From: Terfezia claveryi
Lineage: Eukaryota; Ascomycota; Pezizomycetes; Pezizales; Pezizaceae
NCBI GenBank assembly: GCA_015179025.1
Contig: WHUX01000001.1
Coordinates: 903,501 to 967,500 of the forward strand
Length of the DNA: 64,000 nucleotides
Direction of reading: 5' to 3'
Shown: in pieces, positions 48,347-58,900 of the stretch
How the letters are laid out: the number at the start of each line of letters is the position of its first letter
Position numbering within the stretch: the stretch's first letter is position 1
Made by a program: the position numbers and the translations under genes
Notes under the pieces: model-generated
Database searches by the model: none
Told to the model about the DNA's origin: nothing
What the model saw: the letters and a program-made list of their open reading frames with translations, nothing else

Positions 48347-48722
48347 CAGTCAACTCTTGCTATACCGGACCTCGCTATAGCGGATCCCTAGCCATACCGG
48401 ATGGTCTAGAGGCTTCAGGATTTCTTACCAGCAAATTGCCTCTCGCCATACCGGACGACCACACAAATACCGGACCGGACAGAGTGCTAGAGGAGTGCAG
48501 GGGTCTTCTTACCCCTGTCCATACATTTCTCCCTCGCTATACCGATGTCTGGTTGCTGAATAATCTACTCTGTTAGGCTTAATGTGATTGAAAATACCCT
48601 TCCTGGAGGGCGAAATGGGAGTTCTCAGAACCCACGCGACTGGTCAACCGACTCTCTAAGGGCTAGTACCATTTTCTATAGAGCTCTGGATTTCTGCCGT
48701 CCGTTATAGCAAGAGTTGACCG
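48347..48722. mobile_element. Pogo-like MITE with TA target duplication
   Basis: 376 bp non-coding element. The left end starts CAGTCAACTCTTGCTATACC and the right end, read inward, starts CGGTCAACTCTTGCTATAAC, matching at all but two of those 20 positions. Both ends are bordered by TA (48345-48346 and 48723-48724), the Tc1/mariner/pogo target. Sub-terminal repeats of the form CTATACCGGA recur through the left half. No transposase frame is present, so it would depend on an element elsewhere. Confidence 0.88.
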
Positions 48723-48724
48723 TA

Positions 48725-51561
48725 CCTATTATGTAAGATAAACAAATGCATCTGTCGAGGTCATCGAACTAGAACCTTCTATGCCAGATTTGGGAGAAAA
48801 ATAATTTACAAATTCCTCCCAATGGAATCTCCAAGGGACTAGTGGTCAAAGAACGGTAACAACGATGGACGCATGCCTGGCGTGTGCGCATTTGACACAG
48901 CCATGACCAGCAAGAGATTGCAATTGGGTGTAGTGGGGTGCATTTCTAATTCAATTGCGTTATGGAGGTACAGTACGTATGTATGTATGGTGGGGCTTAT
49001 TGCATCTACTGATGTCACGTAGTTTCCGGATCGGTGTCGTCGATGGGCATGTTAATTGTAATGCGAAACAACCCCACTATGATTGTTACACGTTTTACCC
49101 CATGCTTGCGCGGGAGAGGAGAGGAGTCTTTGTACGACAATAGATGGAGCTCCGACGTTTGTGCCATCTTGTGATCTCTCGGGTTGCGAAAATATGAGAG
49201 TACATTAATTACATATGTAAGTTAATCATCATGAGCGATTGTGTAGGGATACATATATAGTACAGTGTATGTATTTCACTCTCTCCCTGTATGCTGCTAA
49301 CAAGTTGGATCAAATCAGATTCCAGGCTACTAGACCTTCACTCCGCAGGCGAGAATTGCAAATGCAATATAATCGCGCATAATATCGCAGCGTGATCCAG
49401 CTAATACTAACACTAACGCCGGGGATCGATGTGGGGGTTAACGGGTTAACCCAGGACCAATGGTACCGATAATTCGGAATGTTTTGATGTTTTTTATGCA
49501 CCACTAACCGTCTGATGGGGGATATTGATCGAGAGGTAGACCATCCATCGGGGGATTCCATATGCCTACATCCTATTTGCGGGTGGATTTGTTTTTGCCA
49601 GTGCAGCTTGGGCGGGGGATGTGGTGTGATATTTCGTTTATATGCAGTAGTCTAACGCCGAATGGACTGGTCCTATTCAGGATGACTACGGAGTACCCGA
49701 ACTGGTAATCGCACGGAAGGCTAAAAAATAAAAAAAAATCGAAAAAGCAATGCTAAACAAGCCGCAAAAAGAAAATCCGGAAACATCAAGACTGGGGTTG
49801 AGGTCGAGTATTAAAGTCTGAAAGGGACGTTCGATCCGAAGCGGCACTGAATTTATATACTATAATCTGTTGTTAAATTAGATAACACTATATTACGGCA
49901 TATAGATGAGATAGGTTCTGGGGATCACTGACGGTATCAAATGTCTCTTATCATTAGAATATAGAGTGCAGTGCGGTTAGTTAATCGAGCTTGCCTTACG
50001 CATATATTGCCTAGCTAGGGGAACGTAGGGTTAGGGCTATAGAGTTCCATTACAAAAACGGGGAATACAAAAGCAATGCCCCTGCTATGGATGTACCTGT
50101 TTATAAGAGGATGGAGTTATCAAGGGCTCTGCACTAACCCTTACGAGCCTACATTTTGCTAGTACTCAGTTAATTTCAGTTGAGGCTATGTATACGCATT
50201 AATTGTTTTATCTATAGAGTCTCGTTACAATGTAGAGCTAGACTCTCGGGGCCGCCTTAGGAAAATTATACGCTGACATATAGGCCGGCCTGGGACAATT
50301 AAAGCACAGGAAAATCTTTCCTATGTACACATCGTGAACCGCCGTGAACCGTTAATCTGATACATGTCACACCCGGCAGCACAGAAGAAGAAGTTCCCTG
50401 TTCTTCAATGGTAATTGTCTTGTGTTACGCTACACACATAAAGCCCCCTGAAGCACAGGAATACTTCCTGTAGAGAACAAGGAAATTCCTCCAAATGAGA
50501 TAGAGTGTGGGTAAGAAAGGATATGCAGTTATAGAGGATGCAATGCCACTGTACATGTAAATAGGTAAGCTCAATCATACGAGTACCAAGGATCCCCCCC
50601 CGACACTTTTACCAGCTGCCAGCGTCTATCTTACATTGAAATTTCTAACATGCGACTATGTTATACTCTCGACTCTTACACGTCCCATGCTGTGGTCGAC
50701 TCGAGCCAAATATTGTTTCAATGGCGGATACCTACATCCAGTCTATGACTACTATCTAGTAGCTAGCGTTCACTAGTGAATTCTACAGAGCACTCCAAGG
50801 TTTCCAGCCAAAGGTACGGTACAGTATACAGAACTGCACACTTAAAATATACCTTACTTGTAACGCCAGCTACAGGGCTATGAGCTTAGAGTGCGCATGC
50901 TACTGAATAGTATTGCTTATGAGGGTAACTTGTAAGAATTCTATCGCATATGTAACCACAGCATTCTCCGATGGCATATATAGGCTTACAGGATGATTTC
51001 TAGTATAGCAATCTTATTTTCCCGCGGTGGTATATAGAATCCGGTGCTGCCTGGGGCCGCGCGGCACTGTGTTGCAGCGTCTGATTTTCAATCTAGCCTA
51101 CTTGGTTTGGCGCAGGAAAGTTAGTCTGGCTTGCACTTAGCCGCTCGGTAGAGCCAGATTATTACCTACAGGAAAGTATCCTTTCTAGTGCAGTTTCTAC
51201 CGTAGTTGGTAGACTTATGCGTCAATGCATGCATATTTGCAGAGCTATCGTCATCATTCAGTATCAATAGTTACAGACTGTATATATGTGCACGACACCG
51301 TTTGGCGGGACTATGATTTGTGGGCTGGGGTACATATATTTCACCTATGGTGCAAAAGATCAGGTTCAGAGTTGTAATACAGATGTATGGTAGTTTTTCG
51401 AGTAAAGTACGGAAGGACCAAGGTGCATTGCTCCTTGACTGATCCAGAGAATAACCAGGAGACCACAAGGTAGGTTTGGCTATCAGATATGTGAATAGCA
51501 GGAATTATTTGTCACTGAGCAATTGGGTGGAAGAGGAATGATATGACGTGCTATGTATTTC
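48725..51561. other. Gene-poor AT-rich interval
   Basis: 2.8 kb without recognisable genes. One TAGTCTGGCTTGCAC-type motif followed by AGCCGCTCGGTAGAG lies near 51122. Otherwise I see nothing. Confidence 0.5.
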
Positions 51562-51957
51562 GCTTTTATACTGCTCGTTTCGATTTATGGATCTATGTAC
51601 AGGATTTTCTCTTCCTTATATACCCCATTCCTATACATTCACGTGTATCAAGTAGAGTTCGCGAGTGTATCACGTAGAGTTCGTGAGTGTATCAAGTAGA
51701 GTTCTCGAGTCTTCAGGTGCTTGAAATATAACGTTCGACCATTTATCGGTCTTGGTCTGCACATTCTTTCCACGGCGGGCCGAAAGTATCCCATGATACA
51801 TGTGATTAAGAATGGGATATATATGGCGAACATTATTTTCCAAGCAGCTGAAGACTCACGAATCTCTACTTGATGCATGTGATTAAGAATGGGTTATAGA
51901 GGCCAGAGAAAATCCTGTACATAGATCCATAGATCGAAACGAGCAGTAGAAGGGCGA
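51562..51957. mobile_element. Foldback-type element with long inverted repeats
   Basis: Left arm 51562-51723 and right arm about 51838-51957 are imperfect reverse complements around a loop of about 114 bp. The outer 40 bp match best (left CTGCTCGTTTCGATTTATGG, right read inward CTGCTCGTTTCGATCTATGG). The inner parts match through ATCAAGTAGAG and GAGTCTTCAG. The left arm is longer because of a 22-bp tandem repeat. No coding capacity and no clear target duplication were seen. Confidence 0.8.
51643..51708. repeat. 22-bp tandem repeat, three copies
   Basis: Unit beginning GTGTATCAAGTAGAGTTCGC repeats exactly three times with one or two changes per copy, inside the left arm of the foldback element. 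The right arm has only one matching unit, so the triplication occurred after the arms formed. Confidence 0.85.
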
Positions 51958-53359
51958 AATGCACATTATGTAGCTAGCAGGATATGCGAAACCTCCAGAC
52001 CTACCGCTGAACGAAATAGCTCAATAAATCCTACATAGAATATGTAGTACCAACCAAGTGCTCTATTCCTCCTAATGTATCCGCTAGCCCATGTGAGGTG
52101 GGCATGCAATCCCCCTTCCGCATTATCTTAGGGTAGGATCTCACCCCTGATAGTAAAAGGAAGGCAGTGGGTTTCCTATGCTTGATTTTAATACTCCAAC
52201 TTGTAATAAACACTCAACTGCGCTCTTAAATTCTCCACCCTCATCTAACTGTAAAATTTCGGGCGGGCCATAGAGCTGAATCCACAATGTCATCGCAGAC
52301 TCAGCCTAATGATTTTAGTTATAATACTACTTACACTGATGCAATATAGTACCACTTCCTATAATGGTCTTTCATATGACAGATCTATTTATATTGTCCA
52401 TCAGGCTCATGTCACATATCAATGAGATCAACTTGAAGTCGTTTGAAAAATCTGTTGGCAGTAATTGGTTAAAGAGGTGGTCTTTGATTTGGATGGTTTA
52501 GTCCACACGCCTATATTTCATAGTATTTCTCATGACAAACATATCTAACTCAAGAATCTCACGCCAGATTTATTTACCGAATCCAGTAATTAGGTAAATT
52601 GGCCGTGAGAGGTATGCCGCATAAACATATACATATGCGCCTCACCATACGCTGATTGCGTGCTGGAGTGGACATATAGTACAAACTCACTTTTGTTTAT
52701 TCGCTTTTATTTAATAGGACACACTTCAATTCCGCCATACACATTCACTACCGAAACTGTAATCACTAGGTACCGTTACCCTCCACCAAAAATTCGTTAT
52801 CCTTTCCCCCTGGGTGAAGTGCCCTTATAGCGTCAAGGATATCTCTCATATAAGCTCTTGCGTAAATGCTCTGTTTCAAACCCGATCTTTCTTTTTCTTG
52901 CCTGACCCAAGTACTTATATGCCAAGCCCTGCCCCACTTGGAATTTATGGTTTATCGGTGGCATTTTCTCCTTGTATTCTATTGGCGGCAACGGCAACTT
53001 TGCCAACCCATCCGCATTTCGAACTGGCTCTAATTTTGGCTTAGCTGTTAAGGGCGACCCATACAAGAAGCTTAGTGTTGTAATCCCTAAATATTCAGAA
53101 TTACAATTTGATATCAAGTAGAAATATTCTTCTGCGAGCAAGAGTGGTGATATTGGGTCTACTTCGCGCCCAGGTTGTGAGATGGAGTTGCGAGAGTCCC
53201 TGTGAGGGAAAGGGAAGGCATGTTAGCCCGAGTGATAGATTGGGAGTACATGATAAAGTTGGGTATATGGAAGAAGTTACCGTTGTTGACGGCAAATTCG
53301 GCAGCAATGCAAGCAAGGGAATGACTGTTATTCCCGATTCTCGGGTATTTCCCCACGAA
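51958..53359. other. Gene-poor interval
   Basis: AT-rich, no supported gene. Forward and reverse frames of 65-100 codons between 52814 and 53359 overlap one another and have no family features. Confidence 0.45.
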
Positions 53360-53918
53360 TCATATCCCCGGTGCCAGGCGTACCGCCTCCCTCAACCCTC
53401 CCTTAAGCTCCTCTAACGCCGCTTCCTCCTCTCTCGCCATCTCGGCATCAAACCTTGCCTTGCGCTCCGACGAGGCACTAAGGATTGCTTCTTTAGATAT
53501 AGGAACCGATGGGGGGGTTTTCGGTTTAGATTGCTACATAGATCAAGACAATATATTACAATCATGTACCATAACAGAAAAATGGAGAGGGGGAGGTTAC
53601 AGATTGCAGCTTCGCCCTTAGCCTCGTCCTTTTCACTTCCGAGAGAGAAAGTATTGGCGATGAACCTTCATCCTCGACTTTTCCATCTCCATCTACTTTT
53701 GAGAGATCCCTTATGGCACGTTCAACTTGTATTGCAGCTTCCCTTAGGGCCATAGACGCAGTAAATATTTTTTGTCCATGTTTTTCAGTGAGTGGGTCGT
53801 GTGTGGCGGCCAACGACTCTATCAGCGGGTAGGGAAATGTTGATGACGAAGGAAGAATAAGCGAGTTTAGAGTGTTATAGGCATCTAGGATGATTGGCGA
53901 AGTTTTTGGCACGCTCAT
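53360..53918 (-). CDS. Small conserved-looking protein of unknown function
   Basis: Two exons, 53918-53601 and 53533-53360, join in frame to 163 residues. The intron has donor GTAACC and acceptor TGTAG. The protein starts MSVPKTSPIILDAYNTLNSL, has an amphipathic helical middle (KIFTASMALREAAIQVERAI), and ends in a strongly helical, charged segment (SSERKARFDAEMAREEEAAL). There is no signal peptide or membrane segment. It reads like a coiled-coil subunit of a small complex, but I do not recognise the family. Composition and clean splicing argue it is a real gene. Confidence 0.6.
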
Positions 53919-55946
53919 TGTATCACAACGGTCAAGAGGAAAGTAATAGGACGACCAATAGAGTAAATGTAAATGTTGAGGCTAGTAAATGGTATATGTT
54001 TGTATGTAATAAGAGTCTAAAAGAGTACGCATATTAGTACGAAGTCATGAAATCCTGTTTTCTTGCATACAAAAAGCATCAATAGGTATTATAAGAGCAG
54101 GATCAGTAAAGCCGGTTTTACCCCCCCTCCACATAACTCCCCTGATCTTCACCCATTGAACGTCCCGAAAACCGGTACGGTCTTAAGGATCTGATGCTCA
54201 CACACTCAGATAAACTCCCGATCTCTACAGACTTCCCTCTCCAGGATCCTACATCAGCTCAGGGACCAAACCCAACAGTTACTCCTTCCCTCCGGAACAC
54301 CCATTTTCCAGGAAGTACAGAGAGTCTGATTATGGGATAGTGTAGGAAGATGCATGCTGGAACTGGTTATTGAGCGAGTCTGGTAGAGGAGGAGAATATA
54401 GAGCTGGGGGTGGAGGACTCGTTGAATGGATTGACTTGTGTCATCATAGCAGTTTAAAATACATATTGGATTGAAAGAGCAAAAATGGTAAAGGAAGGTA
54501 AATATACCAGTAGATTCTGTTCCTGGGTGATTGAGCTGATAATCTAACTTCTGAAACATGGTTAGCTTGATGCCCATCATCCCGAAACGTTTTTTATTCA
54601 TTGAAATGCAAAGAAGCCACGAGAAATGCATTGTCAGACTGTTGAGCTTGGTATAATGTCTCTTCAGCTTGTATGGTACAGAAGCAGAACTGAAAGAAGA
54701 ATTGTATCATCATGAAAAGCGTGCTTCTCGTGGCAGTGTGAGAGGGGGTAGATGAGAGTAGGACCAACCTAACGAAAGATGGTGTTTGGTAGAAGAGCGT
54801 AGAATTGAATAAAGTTGGACCTTGAGTCATGTTAATACTCGACTTCTTTGACAGCTTTTGACAAAAAAGCACAGTAGAGAAGGCGTGCAGAAATCAGATG
54901 GTGATGCATGTTGTGTTCGTGGCTCATGGAAGAATCGCCAGAACAGAAATATGGTTGGTTTTCTTCATGTCACAGAAGGAAATCGGGTAGGATGTCTTGG
55001 AGGGAATGAGTGAGACTGACCAGTGTGATTGAAAACCGACGTCGGTTGGGTTGAGTGGTTCATGAAGTTTCCATTCTGGAGTGGGGGAAATTATAAGATG
55101 TGTGGGCGATTTTAGATTGCCAAGGCCGACAGGGCCAGAACCCTATGTAGTGTACATTCCGTATCCGCTGAGGTGCTCCGTCGGAGGTGTATAGCGGCTT
55201 GGCGCCAAGCAATTTGTTCCGTACGGAGTAACACAACATGTACCTATCTAATTAGTTACCTGGTGAACAAGGGGCATTCTATTGTAACCAGCATCCAAAA
55301 TACATATATCGGGTCAGCGGTTGCTTTTTTACTATCCTCACGTTTAGCCCTCTTCATGTATAGTCTACCGGCACGCGGACTGTCCCGGTGCCAACCAGAC
55401 TATTTGAATACGCCAGACTGATCTGGAATCTTATTCCGGCTAGCTCGATCAGACCTCTAGGTGCGCTTGGTCTTCCTAATTCGGCAGTAGCGCTATATCT
55501 GGTATAATGCATTCAACTTACCCAGAACACCTTCAACTACAATATTGCGGGACCTGTCCATGTGCTCTGGGAGATTAAACTCAACGACCACAAACCCCGC
55601 TTTCACGCGCTCAATCCTGATATTGAGTTCTGGTAAAACGATCTTCCACGAACTCTACCCCCCAACATTCTTTTAGAACTCACAATAACTATAGTTAGGG
55701 AGCGTTACGCGGGAGAGTAGATACTATGGACCAAGGTCAACTGCTAGCTATCTAAAGCAACTTCTCATCATCAGTGGTGATACTACATCATGATTGGGAT
55801 TTGTCCTTCATGTGAAATGAATCGTTCCCATAATATAAGTATAGCTACAAGCCCTTTGGTCTATTCCCAGCAAACGCATTCCTAATTTCGCATGTTGCAA
55901 ATATTTTTGCACTTAATCTGGCATATAATCTGGCGAACGACATTCG
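53919..55946. other. Interval upstream of the giant secreted-protein gene
   Basis: 2 kb. At about 55359-55407 a short hairpin-like pair, TAGTCTACCGGCAC and GTGCCAACCAGACTA, belongs to the dispersed TAGTCTGGTTGGCAC family. On the minus strand near 55530-55640 a roughly 55-codon open stretch (IVLPELNIRIERVKAGFVVV, EFNLPEHMDRSRNIVVEG) looks protein-like but is unrecognised and bounded by stops. The remainder shows nothing. Confidence 0.4.
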
Positions 55947-58900
55947 ATGAAGCTGCTTCACTTTGTCCTGCTCTCGAGTGGGCTCTTCAGTCAGGCCATA
56001 TGGGCTAGCAATCGAGATGATGGACAACAGTTGAGGGGGCCACCACCCCAACCGCCACAACCACCTCCAGGAGCCAGGCTGCCCTCACCCTTCTCTGGAA
56101 GCGGGCCCCCCTTCCCACCACCACCTCCAGGAGCCAGACTACCCTCACCCTTCTCTGGAAGCGCTCCTCCACCCCCACCGGTAGGGGGGCCTCCACCCTC
56201 TTCCTTTGGATTGTTTGGATTGAGGCCCCCGCCTCCACCTATCATGGCGGGACTTGGTCCACCACCCCCACTTCCGATGGTAGGTCTCGGTCCACCACCA
56301 CCTCCACCTCCTATGGGAGGGCCCTCTTTCCAACCCCCACCCCGTTTGAATGGGTTTGCCCCTCCACCTCCTTCTCCTATGAGCAGTGATAAACCCCCAC
56401 CACCACTTGAGTCAAGCACCGAGCCCACAGCAGCTGGTGGAGGAGCATCATCCCTTCCACTAAAGAAAGACAATGGCTCTCCCCGCTCCGTGCCTTTGAG
56501 CGGGTTTGCTCCACCGCCTCCTTTTTCGAGCGATAATAAGCCCCTTCCACAACCTCCGTCAAACAACAAGCCCACAGCAGCTGGTCGAGGAACAACACTA
56601 GAGAGAGACAATGACTCTACCAGCTCCGTGCCTTTGAGTGGGTTTGCTCCACCTTCTCCTTCTTTTATGAACGGTAATAAGCCCCTTCTACCACCTCCGT
56701 CAAAGAACGAGCCTACAGCAGCTGGTCGAGGAGCATCATTCCCCTCACTAGAGAGGGACAATGGCTCTCCCCGCTCTGTGCCTTTGAGCGGGTTTGCTCC
56801 ACCACCTCCTTCTTTTATGAGCGATAATAAGCCCCTTCTACCGCCTCCGTCAAACAGCGAGCCCACAGCAGCTGGTCGAGGAACAACATTCCCCTCATTA
56901 GAGAGAGACAATGGCTCTCCCCGCGCCGTGCCTTTGAGCCGGTTTGCTCCACCACCACCTTCTTTTATGAGCGATAATAAGCCCCTTCTACCACCTCCGT
57001 CAAACAACGAGCCCACAGCAGCTGGTCGAGGAGCATCATTCCCCTCAACAGAGAGAGACAATGGCTCTCCTAGCTCCTTGCCTTTGAGCCGGTTTGCTCC
57101 ACCTCCTCCTTCTTTTATGAGCGATAATAAGCCCCTTCTACCACCTCCATCAAACAACGAGCCCACAGCAGCTGGTCGAGGAGCATCATTCCCCTCACTA
57201 GAGAGAGACAATGGCTCTCCTAGCTCAGTGCCTTTGAGCCGGTTTGCTCCACCTCCTCCTTCTTTTATGAGCGATAATAAGCCCCTTCTACCACCTCCGT
57301 CAAACAACGAGCCCACAGCAGCTGGTCGAGGAGCATCATTCCCCTCACTAGAGAGAGACAATGGCTCTCCTAGCTCAGTGCCTTTGAGCCGGTTTGCTCC
57401 ACCTCCTCCTTCTTTTATGAGCGATAATAAGCCCCTTCTACCACCTCCGTCAAACAATGAGCCCACAGCAGCTGGTCGAGGAGCATCATTCCCCTCACTA
57501 GAGAGAGACAATGGCTCTCCCCGCTCCGTGCCTTTGAGCCGGTTTGCTCCACCACCTCCTTCTTTTATGAGCGATAATAAGCCCCTTCTACCACCTCCGT
57601 CAAACAACGAGCCTACAGCAGCTGGTCGAGGAGCATCATTCCCCTCACTAGAGAGAGACAATGGCTCTCCCAGCTCCGTGCCTTTGAGCGGGTTTGCCCC
57701 ACCACATCCTCTCATGAGCGGTAATAAGCCCCTTCTACCACCTTCATCAAACAACGAGCCCACAGCAGCTGGTCGAGGAACATATTTCCCCTCACCTGAG
57801 AGAGACAATGGCGCTCCCAGCTCCGTGCCTTTGAGCGGGTTTGCCCCACCACATCCTCTCATGAGGGGGGATATGCCTACTCTGCCAACTCCCTCAAGCA
57901 GCGGGTCCACAGCCGCCGGCCGGGGATCTCCACCAGGTAATGACAGTGGTCCCCCCCGCTCTGTCCCTTTGAACAATGCACCGGTCAGCAACAAGATTCC
58001 CGTGGATAATGGCAATGAGAGTCCCTTGAACAAAAATGCTAACTTGGACCGAAACGCCAACTTTGATCGAAATACCAACTTCGGTCTGGAGGAGGAGTTT
58101 CCATCTGCGCCTGAGCGTATTAAGGGCCCTATCAAAGATTACGTTAGTCAAGCAAATCAGAATCGGCACTCCCCCTCGCCTCAGCCTAAACCTCAACCGA
58201 AAAAGGAAGCGGAGAAGATCGTTGAAAAAGATTCTGGTGATAGTGATGATGATGATGATGAGGAGGAGGAGGAGCCTAAGTTTCCTATCTTCTCCCCCCC
58301 TCCTCCACAATTCCGGCCATATGGCCCACCAAGACCTCCTCTCCCACCACCCCCACCCCCACTCCCACCCCCACCTATGAGGAGACCTTATCCTCCTCCG
58401 CGTCCGGAAATGTACCCAGGTCGCCCATTGATGCCATATGCACCGCTGATGTTCCCCCCGCAGCCTATCGTCAAGGAGGAGATCGTTGTTACGGTTTCGC
58501 CAACCAGCACTAACGCAGGTAGTCGTGCCACTCCTAGCATTGTACCGATAGTGCAAGAGTGTAGAGGTGAATCTTGCAATATGCAAATGCCTAGTGGTTT
58601 TTTCCGCGACGGAATGTTCATGATTCCATCCGTCACCGTTAATAATTATAACGACATCAATAACGCAAACGACAACCAGAACTTAAACGCCATTGCGAAC
58701 GAGAACAAGAACGAGCAGGAGCACATCAACGTTGTCGATACTGTTGCTGTCAGTGACAACCAGAACGAGAATGCAGCCGTTGCACAGGCGCAAGGAGAAG
58801 CTGTTGCCTTCAACGAGAACCTGAACTCAAATGAAAACGCGAACATGATTGAGCAGGAAGTCGCTGTAGAGAATATGTTCGAGGAAATTGAATATATCGA

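Noticed and set aside
51643..51708. Three regularly spaced repeats, CRISPR-like at first sight
   Set aside because: Units are contiguous with no unique spacers and lie in a eukaryotic foldback element.
55991..58135. 714-codon reverse-strand open frame
   Set aside because: Antisense of the proline-rich repeats (glycine-rich mirror). Openness follows from codon composition, not from a second gene.
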